Shown here in pieces: positions 10,237-22,612 of a stretch of DNA of 64,000 nucleotides. A model generated the notes under the pieces. It did not search any database. It worked only from the letters and a program-made list of their open reading frames with translations, and was not told the DNA's origin. Origin of the DNA: Dasypus novemcinctus (Eukaryota; Chordata; Mammalia; Cingulata; Dasypodidae); contig NC_080701.1 of NCBI RefSeq assembly GCF_030445035.2, positions 13,296,739 through 13,360,738 on the forward strand, in the 5' to 3' direction. The position numbers and the translations under genes are program-made. Positions within the stretch are counted from its first letter, which is position 1; each line of letters opens with the position of its first letter.

Positions 10237-11205
10237 ATGACCAGAAAGCAACAAAAATCTACGAACCAAACCAATAATCAGGAAAACATGGCTGAATCCA
10301 ATCAACAAACCAATAATCACGAAGGGGAGCAAAACTTGGCACAAGCAATGAAAGATCTCAGAACATTTATCACCGACAAATTTGATGCAGTAATGAAAGA
10401 GGTTAACAACATGAAGACATCACTTGGAGGGGAAATTGCAGACATACGCAAAAACATAACAGATATGATGGGAATGAACACCACAGTTCAAGAAATCAAA
10501 AATACACTTGCAGCAAATATCAGCAGACTAGAAGAGACAGAGCAGAGAATTAGTGATGTGGAAGACAGTACATCAGAAATCAAACAGATAGTAGAAGGGG
10601 TCAATAAGAAGATAGAAAAAATCCAATTAGGATTTAGGGACCTGAATGACAATGCAAAACGCTCAAACATACGTATTATAGGCATTCCAGAAGGTGAAGA
10701 GAAGGGAAAGGGGTCAGAAAGAGTGTTGCAGGAAATAATGACTGAAAACTTCCCAAATCTACTGAAAGAGACAGATGTACATATCCAAGAAGCACAGCGC
10801 ACTCCACAAGTCATAAACCCCAACAGGCCCACCCCAAGACATATACTTGTCAAATTATCCAATGCTCAAGACAAAGAGAAGATCCTAAAAGCAGCAAGAG
10901 AAAAGAAAACCATCACATACAAGGGAAGCTCAATTAGATTAAGTGCTGATTTCTCTTCTGAAACCATGGAGGCAAGAAGACAGTGGTATGATATAGTCAA
11001 GGTACTAAAGGAAAAAAATTTCCAACCAAGAATACTCTATCCAGCTAAACTAGCATTCAAACATGATGGAGAGTTCAAAATATTTGCAGACAAACAGAAA
11101 CTGAAAGAGTATACCAACAAGAAACCTCCCCTTCAAGAAATTCTAAAGGGAGTTCTGCAGGAAGAAAGGAAAAAACAGGAAAGGCAAAGTTGGAGGAGAG
11201 TATAA
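10237..11205 (+). CDS. L1 ORF1 protein (RNA-binding chaperone)
   Basis: An intact 322-residue ORF1p. Residues about 1-34 are a polar N-terminal region rich in N and Q. Residues about 35-135 form heptad-like helix expected to trimerise as a coiled coil. An RRM follows at about 142-238, beginning NIRIIGIPEGEE, and a C-terminal domain at about 240-322 contains NFQPRILYPAKLAF and ends in a basic stretch. The family coats L1 RNA in the cytoplasmic RNP and acts as a nucleic-acid chaperone in target-primed reverse transcription. The ATG at 10237 gives the expected length (human ORF1p is 338 aa). ORF2 follows after 75 nt. No frameshift or stop is seen. Expression would depend on the 5' UTR promoter and is normally repressed by DNA methylation and piRNAs. 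Confidence 0.95.
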   Translation: MTRKQQKSTNQTNNQENMAESNQQTNNHEGEQNLAQAMKDLRTFITDKFDAVMKEVNNMKTSLGGEIADIRKNITDMMGMNTTVQEIKNTLAANISRLEETEQRISDVEDSTSEIKQIVEGVNKKIEKIQLGFRDLNDNAKRSNIRIIGIPEGEEKGKGSERVLQEIMTENFPNLLKETDVHIQEAQRTPQVINPNRPTPRHILVKLSNAQDKEKILKAAREKKTITYKGSSIRLSADFSSETMEARRQWYDIVKVLKEKNFQPRILYPAKLAFKHDGEFKIFADKQKLKEYTNKKPPLQEILKGVLQEERKKQERQSWRRV

Positions 11206-11280
11206 GACCAACAACAACAACAAAAAAGACAAAAAAAAAATATACAAACAAAATATGACAAACACAAATCCAATCAAAAT

Positions 11281-14200
11281 ATGGCTAACACAAATAATTC
11301 CTTGATAGTAATAACACTGAATGTCAATGGATTAAACTCACCTATCAAAAGATTCAGACTGGGACACTGGATAAGGAAATATGACCCATCCATATGCTGT
11401 CTACAAGAGACACATCTTAGACCCAGAGACGCATGGAGATTGAAAGTGAAAGGCTGGAAAACAATCATACAAGCTAACAATAACCAAAAAAAGGCAGGAG
11501 TAGCTATATTAATATCAGACAAAATAGACTTTAAATGTGAAACAATTGTGAGAGACAAAGAAGGATACTACATTTTAGTCAAAGGGAAAATCTGTCAAGA
11601 AGATCGAACAATCATAAATATCTATGCCCCTAACAAGGGTGCCTCTAAATACGTCAGGCAAACGCTGGAAAAACTAAGTGAAAGAATAGATACATCTACA
11701 ATTATAGTGGGGGATTTTAATACACCACTATCAATTCTGGACAGAACATCTCAAAAGAGAATCACCAAAGACACAAAACATCTGAATAGTATATTAGAGG
11801 AGCTCGATCTAATAGACATATATAGATCGCTACACCCAAACACAGCAGGATATACATTTTTCTCAAGCGCACATGGATCATTCTCCAAGATAGATCATAT
11901 GCTAGGCCACAAAGAAAGGCTGAACGAATTCAGAAAGATTGAAATCATACAAAACATTATCTCTGACCACAGTGGAGTCAAGCTGGAGATTTGCAAGGGA
12001 AAGAAGCCCAGATTTCACACCACGATTTGGAAATTAAACAACACACTCTTAGAAAAACAGTGGGTCAAAGAGGAACTCTCAAAAGAAATCAATGACTACC
12101 TTGAAACAAATGATAATGATAACACAACATACCAAAATTTATGGGATGCAGCAAAAGCAGTACTGAGAGGGAAGTTTATAGCCATAAATTCATATATCAA
12201 AAAAGAAGAAAGAGCAAAAATTGAAGAACTAACTGCACATTTGAAGGAATTAGAAAAACAACAACAAAGTAACCCAACAGGAAGAAGAAGGAAGGAAATA
12301 ACAAAGATAAGAGCAGAACTAAATGAAATAGAAAATAAGAAAGCACTTGAACAGATAAACAAGACCAAGAGCTGGTTTTTTGAGAAGATTAACAAAATTG
12401 ACAAACCTTTAGCAACACTAACAAAGAAAAAAAGAGAGAAGATGCAAATACACAAAATAAGAAATGAGAAAGGCAATATCACCACTGACCCCACAGAAAT
12501 AAAGACTATCATAAGAGGATATTTTGAAAAACTATATTCCAACAAAAATGACAATCTAGAGGAAATGGACAAATTCCTAGAAACACATAAACAGCCCATA
12601 TTGACAAAAGAAGAAATTGATGATCTTAACAAACCAATCACAAGCAGAGAGATAGAATCAGTTATTAAAAATCTCCCAACTAAGAAGAGCCCAGGGCCAG
12701 ATGGCTTCACAGGTGAATTCTATAAAACATTCCGGAAAGAACTGACACCAATCCTGCTGAAACTATTCCAAACCATCGAAACAGAAAGAACATTACCCAA
12801 CTCCTTCTATGATGCCAACATTACCCTAGTACCAAAGCCAAACAAAGACATCACAAGAAAGGAAAATTACAGACCAATTTCTCTAATGAACCTAGACGCA
12901 AAAATACTTAACAAAATACTTGCTAATCGTATTCAACAACACATTAAACGAATTATACACCACGACCAAGTGGGATTCATCCCAGGTATGCAAGGATGGT
13001 TCAACATAAGAAAATCAATCAACGTAATACACCATATAAACAGATTGAAGGAAAAAAATCACATGATTATATCTATTGATGCAGAAAAAGCATTTGACAA
13101 AATACAGCACCCTTTCTTGATAAAAACACTCCAAATGATTGGAATACAAGGAAATTTTTTGAACATGATAAAGAGTATATATGAAAAACCTAAAGCCAAT
13201 ATTGTTTACAATGGAGAAATCCTAGACTCCTTCCCTCTAAACTCAGGAACAAGACAAGGATGCCCACTGTCACCGCTCCTATTTAACATTGTCTTAGAAG
13301 TACTTGCTCGAGCACTGAGGCAAGAACCAGAAATAAAAGGCATTCAAATTGGAAAGGAAGAAGTCAAAATTTCATTATTTGCAGATGACATGATCCTATA
13401 CATAGAAAACCCTGAGAGATCTACAAAGAAGATTCTAGAACTCATAAATGAGTTTAGTAAAGTCGCAGGTTATAAGATCAATGCGCAAAAATCAGTAGCA
13501 TTTCTGTACACCAATAATGAGCAAGATCAGGAGGAAATCAAGAAACAAATACCATTCACAATAGTAAATAAAAAAATCAAATACTTAGGAATAAATTTAA
13601 CTAAAGAGGTAAAGAACTTATACACTGAGAACTATACAAGATTGTTCAAGGAAATCAAAGAAGACCTAAATAAATGGAAGACTATTCCTTGTTCATGGAT
13701 AGGAAGACTGAACATTATTAAGATGTCTATCCTACCAAAATTGATCTACACATTCAATGCAATCCCAATAAAAATCAATGCAGCCTTCTTTAAGGAACTA
13801 GAAAAACTAACTATGAAATTTATTTGGAAAGGAAAGAGACCCCGAATAGCCAAAGACATACTGAAAAAGAAAAACGAAATTGGAGGAATCACACTACCTG
13901 ACTTCAAAACATACTATAAAGCTACGGTGGTGAAAACAGCATGGTATTGGCATAAGGAGAGACATATAGACCAATGGAATCGAATTGAAAGCTCTGATAT
14001 AGAACCTCACATATACAACCACATAATATTCGATAAAGCCACCAAACCCTCTCAACTGGGAGAGAGTGGCCTATTCAACAAATGGTGTCTGGAGAACTGG
14101 ATAGCCATATGTAGAAGAATGAAAGAGGATTACCATCTCACACCTTATACAAAGATCAACTCAAGATGGATCAAAGACCTAAATATAAAAGCCAAGACCA

Positions 14201-15099
14201 TAAAAACCTTAGAAAGCAGTGTAGGGAAACATCTACAGGACCTTGTAATAGGTAATGGATTTATGAATATCTCACCAAAAGCACGAGCAGCAAAAGAACT
14301 AATAGATAAATGGGACTTCCTCAAAATTAAAGCCTTCTGCACCTCAAAGGAGTTTGTCAAGAAAGTAAAAAGGGAGCCCACACAGTGGGAGAAAATATTT
14401 GGCAATCATATATCTGATAAGAAACTTATAACCTGCATATATAAAGAACTCCTACATCTTGAAAATAAAAAGATAAACAATCCATTTAAAAAATGGGAAA
14501 AAGACTTAAACAGACACTTCTCCGAAGAAGAAATACAAATGGCAAGAAAGCACATGAAAAAATGTTCCAAATCTCTAGCTATCAGGGAAATGCAAATCAA
14601 AACCACAATGAGATACCATCTTACACCCATAAGATTGGCAGCTATGAAAAAAACAGAAGAATACAAGTGCTGGAGAGGATGTGAAGGAAGGGGAACACTC
14701 ATCCACTGCTGGTGGGAATGCAGAAGGATCCAACCATTCTGGAGAACAGTATGGCGGTTTCTCAAAAAACTAGCCATAGATTTGCCATATGACCCAGCAA
14801 TACCACTGCTGGGAATATACCCAGCAGAACTGAAAACAAGAACACAAACCAATATATGTACACCAATGTTCATAGCAGCATTGTTCACTATTGCCAAAAG
14901 TTGGAATCAACCCAAATGCCCATCAACAGACGAGTGGATCAATAAAATGTGGTATATACACACAATGGAATACTACTCGGCTGTAAGAACAAACACACTA
15001 CAAACACATGTGATAACATGGATGAATCTTGAGAACCTTATGTTGAGTGAAGCAACCCAGACATTGAAGGACAAATACTACATGACCTCAATGATATGA
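11281..15099 (+). CDS. L1 ORF2 protein (endonuclease-reverse transcriptase)
   Basis: An intact 1272-residue ORF2p (human is 1275). The N-terminal APE-type endonuclease keeps N14 (LNVNGLNS), E43 (LQETH), D145 and N147 (GDFN) and D229-H230 (SDHSG), all at human numbering. The reverse-transcriptase domain carries [23 protein letters not shown] and the catalytic FADD at 700-703. A C-terminal Cys motif CX3CX7HX4C is seen at C1130, C1134, H1142 and C1147. The protein nicks target DNA at TTTT/A-like sites and primes cDNA synthesis from the 3' OH, mobilising L1 and, in trans, SINEs. No internal stop is present, so catalytic competence is plausible but untested. The DAS-type SINEs in this window are likely mobilised by this kind of enzyme. 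Confidence 0.96.
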   Translation: MANTNNSLIVITLNVNGLNSPIKRFRLGHWIRKYDPSICCLQETHLRPRDAWRLKVKGWKTIIQANNNQKKAGVAILISDKIDFKCETIVRDKEGYYILVKGKICQEDRTIINIYAPNKGASKYVRQTLEKLSERIDTSTIIVGDFNTPLSILDRTSQKRITKDTKHLNSILEELDLIDIYRSLHPNTAGYTFFSSAHGSFSKIDHMLGHKERLNEFRKIEIIQNIISDHSGVKLEICKGKKPRFHTTIWKLNNTLLEKQWVKEELSKEINDYLETNDNDNTTYQNLWDAAKAVLRGKFIAINSYIKKEERAKIEELTAHLKELEKQQQSNPTGRRRKEITKIRAELNEIENKKALEQINKTKSWFFEKINKIDKPLATLTKKKREKMQIHKIRNEKGNITTDPTEIKTIIRGYFEKLYSNKNDNLEEMDKFLETHKQPILTKEEIDDLNKPITSREIESVIKNLPTKKSPGPDGFTGEFYKTFRKELTPILLKLFQTIETERTLPNSFYDANITLVPKPNKDITRKENYRPISLMNLDAKILNKILANRIQQHIKRIIHHDQVGFIPGMQGWFNIRKSINVIHHINRLKEKNHMIISIDAEKAFDKIQHPFLIKTLQMIGIQGNFLNMIKSIYEKPKANIVYNGEILDSFPLNSGTRQGCPLSPLLFNIVLEVLARALRQEPEIKGIQIGKEEVKISLFADDMILYIENPERSTKKILELINEFSKVAGYKINAQKSVAFLYTNNEQDQEEIKKQIPFTIVNKKIKYLGINLTKEVKNLYTENYTRLFKEIKEDLNKWKTIPCSWIGRLNIIKMSILPKLIYTFNAIPIKINAAFFKELEKLTMKFIWKGKRPRIAKDILKKKNEIGGITLPDFKTYYKATVVKTAWYWHKERHIDQWNRIESSDIEPHIYNHIIFDKATKPSQLGESGLFNKWCLENWIAICRRMKEDYHLTPYTKINSRWIKDLNIKAKTIKTLESSVGKHLQDLVIGNGFMNISPKARAAKELIDKWDFLKIKAFCTSKEFVKKVKREPTQWEKIFGNHISDKKLITCIYKELLHLENKKINNPFKKWEKDLNRHFSEEEIQMARKHMKKCSKSLAIREMQIKTTMRYHLTPIRLAAMKKTEEYKCWRGCEGRGTLIHCWWECRRIQPFWRTVWRFLKKLAIDLPYDPAIPLLGIYPAELKTRTQTNICTPMFIAALFTIAKSWNQPKCPSTDEWINKMWYIHTMEYYSAVRTNTLQTHVITWMNLENLMLSEATQTLKDKYYMTSMI

Positions 15100-16140
15100 A
15101 ATAAACAAGCTGCCCTAGATAGCAAGAGACTGAACGATAGGCTTGCAGGAAATCGGAGGGTGGAGGAAGGATATGAGCCGATGTCTGCAGGGGTGGAATT
15201 TAAGACGAGATGGTGGTAAGTATGAACACAAAGAAGAGATAAAAGGGGGGCAAGGGGTTGCCTTTGCTTGGGGCTTTGCGGGTTTGAGGGTGGCTGGGGA
15301 GGGACGGGTGGGTAACGTTGCCCAAAAGTGGGGGGAGGGAGGGGTAGCATACGAACCAGGAGAGGGTCAGGTGTTGGTGGAGAGTAAAATGCCGAGAAAA
15401 TCATATCAAAATATAATAAAGAGGGTTACCTGTTTAGAATGCTCGGAGGGGAGGGTCTGATGCAGGACGGGCTCCTGGGGAATGTCTAAATGCTCATTCT
15501 GCCAGAGTGGGTGACACCATGGGGTAGAAACCCAAGTAGTGAGAGTGGGGGTGGACCCACATCCTGGGGAGGACTAATGCCATCCAATAGAGGGAACTGT
15601 ATCCCTCGAGAGAAAGGGTGGCTCCCAGGGCATTGGGGCAGTTGAGCAAGTTAGGCCCTGAACACTATTCCATCTATCTCTGGAAGTGGCTCCTCAGGAA
15701 ACGGAGGTTGGCTATCACTGAGGGCACTAAGGTGGAAGGGAAAATGGACGTTAAATGTGTGGAACCAAAGTAAATGGGGGGTAAGAGAGGAGTTTCTTGA
15801 GAGTACACAAGGATGGATATAAAACATGTAATATTACACCATAACATATAGGAGATGACAGACTGATAATGTAAACCATAATGTAAAACATAGGATAACT
15901 AAAAATGTAAAGAACTGTGTATCCTAAAGTATGCACCATAATGTAAGCACAGATGTCACCTTGTTAGAAAGCTAATGTCTCAGACTCTGTACATCACTTT
16001 AAGTAAATATGATATGAATAGGGCGTAAGAGTATCACTGTGGAAGGGAAAAGGTTTTCTGGTGGATGTGTGGGAGTGCTGTATATTATATATATACATTG
16101 CTGTGGTCTAGGACTCCTGTGAAGAAAAGCTGAATAATTA

Positions 16141-16180
16141 GGGGGGGGGGGAAAAAAAAAAAAAAAAAAAAAAAAGAAAA
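16141..16180 (+). repeat. Internal poly-G / poly-A tract in the L1 3' UTR
   Basis: A G run is followed directly by an A run of about 25 bases with one G, in the middle of the 3' UTR. AATTAG precedes the G run and AATTAGG follows the A run. This looks like a former 3' tail buried within the present 3' UTR. Confidence 0.7.
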
Positions 16181-17819
16181 AATTAGGATGTGGAATTTTT
16201 TCAAGTCAACATTCTTTATCTAAGTTCTTTATCTAACTTTATCCAAGTTCTTTATCTATCCTTTAAACTCATCGCTATATGCCATTCCCTAGTAAGGGAC
16301 CATGACATTATATTGGGCTTCAAATTTCGGGGAGTTCTGGATCACAGAGTGTTTCAACAATGGCAATGGAGGGATACTGGTATGGGATACCAATGACAGA
16401 TGATATATGACTGACAGGGAGCTGTACAGAACATATGTCCAGGGTGCATGGTAATGTTTGGATATACTCATAGTGGCAACAATTAAAAACCACAGTAGGG
16501 GGGGTACTGGGTTCCCGGCCAGTGGTGCTCTGTCGTGGTCCCTAGGGGAGCAGCGACAGTCTCCCAGGTACAGTGGTGGGGACCGGGAGGGAGTGAGGGT
16601 TCAACAGTGAGCCCCTGATACTAATGACTATGCTTGTGAGCTGATAAACCCAAAATAATAACAAGGCCTAGAGCAACTTTGTGCCTGGGAATTTCCTTCT
16701 GTCAGCCTTCATGTTACTCAAATGTGGCCAGTCTCGAAGCCAAACTCAGCATGTAAAAGCAATGCCTTCCCCCCAGCGTGGGACATGACACCCGGGGATG
16801 AGCCTCCCTGGCAACGAGGGACCACTATCAACTACCAACTGATGATGCAACTGGAAAATGACCTTATACGGAAGGTTCAATGCGGATCAGCAGAATATCC
16901 ATGTCTACATAAAATACCATGACTTTAAAATGCTGTTTGACCTAAAGTAAGGGGGAAATGGAAAGGAGAAATGAGTTTATATGGCTACGAGTTTCTAAAA
17001 AAGAGTCTGGAGGCTGGCAGAAGGTTTGCCCTCATGCACAACTGAGCAGAGTCAGAGAGACAGATAAAGCAGATACAACCCCCAGATATTGGTTCCTTTG
17101 AGGGCTAAAGAGACCCATGGGAGTTATGGTCATGGCCGATGGGGTTAACTACCAGGGCAGATGGCCCCTCTTTGGAAATGGTGTTTATGTGTGATGAATC
17201 TGGACTCAGATGGGATCTCCCTTCATAAGACTTTCATGCTAATGTGCTGGAGGTGCAGTTAATGTTGGGGTTTAAGATATATTTAGGGGATTTGAATCTC
17301 TGGACTGACAATGTGATAGCCAGATCCTGAGCCTCAACAGACTCCAGCACCTACAATCTGATTTATTGGACTTACCACACTCAGCTAAGATGGAGGTGAA
17401 GAAGGACAACCACCACACCATGGAGCCTAGAGTGATTACAACTGAAAATGGGAGGATTGCATCCAGCATCCAGGTGGAATCTGAGCCTCCTCTTGACATA
17501 AAGGTGCAATGGAAACAACCAATCCAGTGTCCACATAGAAGAGGTGGCATTGGATTGGGAAAAGTGGACATAATGGACAAAGGGTATGGGGAAAGGCAGG
17601 AAGAGATGAGAGGTGGAGGCGTCTTCGGGACATGGAGCTGCCCTGGATGGTGCTTCAGAGGTAATCACCGGACATTGTAAATCCTCACAGGGCCTACATG
17701 ATGGAATAGAGGAGAGTATGGGCCATGATGTGAACCAATGTATATGAGGTGCAGAGGTGCCCAAAGATGTACTTACCAAATCCAATGGATGTGTCATGAT
17801 GATGGGAACGAGTGTTGTT

Positions 17820-17858
17820 GGGGGGGGGGGGAGAGGGGGGGTGGGGGGGTGGGGTTGA
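17820..17858 (+). repeat. G-rich tract near L1 3' end, potential G-quadruplex
   Basis: Several runs of 4-12 G within 40 bp on the plus (transcribed-sense) strand, ending GGTGGGGTTG. A G-rich polypurine tract in the 3' UTR is a conserved feature of mammalian L1s. The AATAAA at 17905-17910 follows. Confidence 0.75.
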
Positions 17859-17984
17859 ATGGGACCTCACATATATATTTTTAATGTAATATTATTACAA
17901 AGTCAATAAAAAATAAAAAAATAAAAAAAAAATAAAAAAAAATATGCTACAAAAAAAAAAAAAAAAAAAAAAGAACTAAAATTA

Positions 17985-18758
17985 TTTATATGCATTTGGA
18001 ACAAATTATTTTACCCACAAAGAAATTTCAAAATACTTGAATTTTTGCAGTCTATACTCAAATTTTAAGAGAGGGGATTATGTCCCAGTTGATGTCCAGA
18101 ACTGAATTTAAGAAAGCAAGTTACATGTCAAAGGAGAGAGATTTAAGCCTGATCTTACATTCTTTTCACATCAATAGTACTGGAAACTATCAAACTATTA
18201 ACTGATGTTCACAAAGATAAGAGGTGCAACAATATCTTGAAGGGAATTCTGAATAAATGAACTTATAAAGTAAGCAAACAATACTTTGCTTTAGAGGAGT
18301 GATATAAAATTTGATACATCCACACACATAGGATAGTTTTCCAATTTTTTTAAGCATGAGGGAGATGCTTAACAATTGCTGACTGAATGTAATCTTTAAT
18401 TAATCAAACATGGCTCAAATGATTAAACTACCGTTTCAAGACAAACTCTCATTCACATTTATAAAAAGAAAGGAAGCCATCACAGAACTTAAATTATTCT
18501 TAATAAAGGGAAAAACTCTTTAAAAATAAGCAGAGTTACAAACCCTAACATGAATGCAGTTTCCCATGACATCCAAGTAGAACAAAATATTTTGAGGTTA
18601 ATAGTTGTACAGTATATTTCAAATATATTTCTTACAAATAACCTCAGAGGGAATCTTTTATGGTTGTAAGATTGAGAAATAGGATAACAATAAATAGAAA
18701 AGTAATATGCACACAGTAGGGCTTACACACAAGAAATGAATAGGATTTATAGTTTTAC
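17985..18758. other. Intergenic, nothing recognised
   Basis: AT-rich host sequence between the L1 3' target duplication and the next SINE. I see no gene, RNA or clear repeat. Confidence 0.5.
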
Positions 18759-18768
18759 AAAATTTCTT

Positions 18769-19164
18769 TTTTATTTATTTCTCTCTCCTTCCCCTCCTCC
18801 CCAGTTGTCTGTTCTCTGTGTCTATTTGCTGAGTCTTCTTTTGTCCGCTTCTGCTGTTGTCAGTGGCACGGGAATCTGCTTCTTTTTGTTGCGTCATCTT
18901 GTTGTGTCAGCTCTCCGTGTGGGTGGTGCCATTCTTAGGCAGGCTGCACTTTCTTTCGCACTGGGTGGCCCTCCTTATGGGTCGCACTCTTGCATGTAGG
19001 GCTCCCCTACGCGGGGGACACCCCTGCGTGGCAGGGCACTCCTTGCGTGCATCAGCACTGCGCATGGGCCAGCTCCACATGGGTCAAGGAGGCCCAGGGT
19101 TTGAACCGCAGACCTCCTATGTGGTAGATGGATGCCCTAACCACTGGGCCAAGTCTGCTTCCCC
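18769..19164 (-). mobile_element. DAS-type SINE
   Basis: A minus-strand copy with a tRNA-like head at the high-coordinate end (CCACTGGGCCAAGTCTGC) and a TTTATTTATTTCTCTC tail complement. AAAATTTCTT flanks it perfectly at 18759-18768 and 19165-19174. Confidence 0.9.
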
Positions 19165-19469
19165 AAAATTTCTTATCTTAATCTCTATCCCACAAGCTCT
19201 TTTACATCTTATTCCACATCACATTAGAGGCAACAAGTCCTTAACTTTCCAAATTCTTTTCATTAGTAGCTGCTAATTAGGAATTTGCAGTCAATGCTTT
19301 TAAAATTTTATTAATCAGAACTAATTTAAAAATACTGGTCAAGGACTTAGTTTTCTTCCTCCACAATCATACTTTTCAAACTGTATAAATTGGGAGTTTA
19401 CCATGTTTTTCAAATATTATCAATACTATGAATTGAAAACAAACTATATCTGTTTTTAGACATGAGTTT

Positions 19470-19690
19470 TAATAGTTTAAAACACCTTCCAGGTATGGTA
19501 TTAATAATAGGGTGGTTTATGGGAAAAATACAACTAATGTAAGGTATAGACTACAGTTAGTAGCAATATTTGGATCCTCTTCTATTAACAAATGATTCAC
19601 AAAAAAGCAAGGTGTTGGTGATGGGGAATCCTGTATGATTGTTCTGTAAACTCACAACTTCTCTAATAAAAAAAATACCAGCAATGCCTG
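19470..19690 (+). repeat. L1 3' UTR fragment
   Basis: This stretch (GGTATAGACTACAGTTAGTAGCA ... ACAACTTCTCTAATAAA) parallels the 3' UTR sequence at about 20640-20850, with the same order of short blocks: 'TAGTTAGCAGTAATAT', 'TTCACAACAGTGCAAGG' and 'CTGTATGAT'. It is a separate, older L1 3' end on the plus strand. The flanks 19175-19469 and 19691-19830 show nothing recognisable. Confidence 0.6.
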
Positions 19691-19843
19691 AATATTGTTC
19701 TCTAAAATGATCCCAGTGAAAGGAGTATGTAGCCTCACTCCTTGAAGTTTTAAGTCATTAAATTTAAATTAAAAAGATTTAAGTCATTAAGTCTTTGGGG
19801 AAGATATTAGTCTGAAATGACCTAAATCAAAAGTAGTTTTGGA

Positions 19844-20896
19844 TTGCTGAAGTACGGAACCAGCCCCAGTGACCATCAACTGAAGAATGGATTTTAAAAA
19901 TGTGGTATATACATACAAAGGAATACTATTCAAGCTGTAAGAAGAAACAAAATTGGGATTCATATGACAACATGGATGAACCTTGAGGACATTATGCTGA
20001 ATAAAATAAGCCAGACTCAAAAGGACAAATATTGTATGGTGTCACTAATATGAAATATGGTGAGTAAACAATGAGGAGATAAACTCTAGAGTATAGGTTA
20101 CTAGACAGTAGAATGAGGGTTGTGAATAGGAGCTGATGCTTTTGTATGTAGAATTTTTAATAAGGTCAATTGTAAAAAGTGTGGAAATGAATAGCATTGA
20201 TGTTAACACATAATAGTGAGTATAACTAACACTGCTGATTTATAAACCTGATTGGTGGTGGAAGATTGTGGTTAATATAAGAATGTTGTTCTATTACAAA
20301 ATGTCAAGAATATTGTGATAGGTGGGAAAATTACAACTAAAGAAACTTAATAGATGTTAGCAGTAACATTTTAATATTATAATTGTATTGATTCTATGGG
20401 ATAACGGAGGTATAAAGGGGTATGGGATTTTTCCTTTTAAAGTAACAAAAACATTCTAAAATTGACGATGGCAGCACAAATCTGTGACAGAAATGAGAAC
20501 CACTGAGTGTAAGCTTTGAGTAGATTGTATGAAGCACAGGACTGTAAAACACTGGGAATTCTGTGGTGGAAGATGGACTGTGGTTAACAAAATGAGAACA
20601 TTTTCTCATGTAACATATATATAATCCTAATACAGGATGTTAATAATCAAGTAAGTTGGGGGAAAATACACCAAGTGTAAGATGTGGGCTATAGTTAGCA
20701 GTAATATATTGACAATGCTCTTTCATAGTTCATAACAAATGTTTCACAACAGTGCAAGGTGGTGGTGGTGGGGTGATGTATGGGAGCCCTGTATGATGAT
20801 AGGCATGTTTGTTTCTAAGTTCACAACTTTTAGTATATACTTATTAAGTATGTTCATGTATGAACGATAAACTTCAATGTAATTGTATTTTTTTTT
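19844..20896 (+). mobile_element. 5'-truncated L1 (ORF2 tail plus 3' UTR)
   Basis: It opens in the last part of ORF2, matching the intact element around 14890-15090 ('CCATCAACTGAAGAATGG', 'AATACTATTC', 'ACATGGATGAACCTTGAGG'), then continues into 3' UTR sequence. The 13-mer AAGTAGTTTTGGA occurs directly before (19831-19843) and directly after (20897-20909), consistent with a target duplication of a truncated insertion. The coding part is decayed. No clear poly-A tail remains. Confidence 0.7.
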
Positions 20897-20909
20897 AAGT
20901 AGTTTTGGA

Positions 20910-22612
20910 GACTTCCAGGAAGATGGCATTGGAGTAGGTGGCAGGGCTTATATCTCTTAAAAGAACAATGGAAGAAGGGCAAAAACTGTCCAAGGGAGCT
21001 GCTTTGGAGATCTGCAGACTGGAGTGTGCTGTGCACATAGTCCAAGAGGGAGAGGGACAGAGATATGAAGATGTCAAAACAAAAACCATGAGCTACTTGC
21101 CCCCATGGCAAGGATGACACCCATCTCCCACCCTCAGGGCAAACAGTCTCTGTAAATCCCATGGCTGATGTGACCAACTGGGAAGAGAATGGACATCTTC
21201 CCAACTGGGAAAAGGGAGAGTGTGGCAGAGGGCTGATTACGGTTTCTGTTCAGTGCATTTGGACTGCAGGGCCCAGATTTGAATTGCAGTCTGGCTAGCC
21301 TAGAAACACAAGCCAGTGGAAGTTGAAAGATTCATTTCAGTGGAAAGGTTTGCTGAAAATCACCATATGCTGGTAGACCAGGAAAATGAAAGAAAAAAAA
21401 AAAAAGATTTTTGGAGTCTCTCATGTCTCTAGGCCCCCTTGGTTCTGGTCTGCACCGCATTAGTGGGTCACTGACCCTATTTGATAATCTAAGCAGAGCA
21501 ATTTCAAAGATTTAGAATAAGTTGAACTGAAAATCAAATAAGAGCCACGAAACAAAACCACTATGCAAGAGAGAGAAATTGACTGTCAGTAAACTCACCA
21601 ACGTAGTTGGATCTCTCAACATCTGCCAAAAATGACAAATCATACTATGAAGCAGGAAGATGTGGCACAGCCAAAGGAACAAAATCAAAATCCTGATGAG
21701 ATACAGGATTTAATAAAAACCATCAATGAAAATCATACAAATCTCTTAAATCAATTCAGGGAGTTGAAGGAAAATATTGATTATGAGATAAAGGATACTA
21801 AGATGACACTGGGTGAATGTAAGGGACACTTTGAAATCTTGCAAAGAAAAGCAACAGAACTTATGGGAATGAAAGACAAAATGAATGAGATTAAAATACA
21901 TCAGAGGCACGTAACAGCAGATTTGAAATAGCACAAGCAATAATTGAAGTGGAGGACAGAGCATCTGAACTTGAAGACAGTAGAACACAGAAAAGAATGG
22001 AAAAAACTGAACAGGATATCTCAGGGAATTGAAAGATGGCATGAAATTCACAAACATGCTATTATGGGTACCCCAGAAGTAGTGAATGGAAAAGGGATAG
22101 AAAGAATATTTGAGGAAATAATAGCCCCAAATTTCCCAACCCTTATGAAAGATATACCTATCAATATCCAAGAAGGACAATGGACTCCAAACAATATATT
22201 CGAATAGACCTACTCTAAGACACCTACTCTTCAAAATGTAAAATGCAAGAGATAAAGAATTCTGAAAGCAGAAAAAGAAAAGCAATTCATTACATACACA
22301 GTAAACTCGATACGACTAAATGGTGATTTCTTTTAAGAAACCATGGAAGTGAGAAGGCAGTGGTATATTTAAGACACTGGAAGAAAAAAAAACCAAACTG
22401 CCAGGCAAGAATTCTTTATTTGGCAAAACTGTCCTTCTAAAGTGAGGGTGAAATTAAAGTCTTCACAGATAAACAGAAACAGAGAGTTTGTCAGCAAGAG
22501 ACCGGACTTACAAAAAATTCTAAAAGGAGTGCTGCAGCCTAAAAGGAAAAGAAAAGGGTGAGAAGCAGGGAAAAGAGTGTAGAAATGAAAATTATTAGTA
22601 AGGGTAACTAAC
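20910..22612 (+). pseudogene. Broken L1 5' UTR plus ORF1, no ORF2
   Basis: It begins with a 'CCAGGAAGATGGCATTGGAG' type L1 5' start. ORF1 remnants are at 21632-21931 (coiled-coil part) and 21944-22207 (RRM start, MGTPEVVNGKGIERIFEE), with further RRM/C-terminal sequence to about 22560 in other frames. Frames are broken and ORF2 is absent; the fragment stops where a third copy of AAGTAGTTTTGGA occurs (22613-22625). It is either a HAL1-like ORF1-only insertion or a deleted L1. Confidence 0.7.

Larger units (their letters stand above)
8229..17969 (+). mobile_element. Full-length, apparently intact L1 retrotransposon
   Basis: The element is bounded by a perfect 15-bp target duplication, AAAGAACTAAAATTA, at 8214-8228 and 17970-17984. 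In order it contains: a 5' UTR of about 2.0 kb (8229-10236) with a GC-rich 51-bp unit array; ORF1 (10237-11205); a 75-bp spacer; ORF2 (11281-15099); a 2.87-kb 3' UTR with a G-rich tract; and an A-rich tail. Both ORFs are open throughout with their catalytic residues kept, and CpGs in the array have not decayed, so the insertion looks young and may be retrotransposition-competent. At 9.74 kb it is longer than the roughly 6-8 kb usual for mammalian L1. Competence itself is inferred. Confidence 0.95.
15100..17969 (+). other. L1 3' UTR, unusually long, with A-rich tail
   Basis: A 2.87-kb noncoding region lies between the ORF2 stop and the 3' target duplication. The first part (15100-16140) ends at a G11 run followed by an A tract (16141-16180); the second part (16181-17960) ends in a G-rich tract and AATAAA near 17905, followed by an A/T-rich tail. 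The far 3' end has a diverged relative at about 61690-61985. Short frames inside show no recognisable coding. Because the 15-bp target duplication brackets everything, the whole region arrived with this insertion or is a nested later event. Confidence 0.8.

Noticed and set aside
17272-17797. Overlapping frames on both strands in the L1 3' UTR as a third L1 ORF
   Set aside because: Frames of 60-140 codons without a recognisable domain or conserved start; chance openness in a GC-balanced noncoding stretch is the simpler reading.
21632-22207. A novel coiled-coil protein gene
   Set aside because: The peptides match the coiled-coil and RRM start of L1 ORF1p, with frame breaks, so they are L1 remnants.
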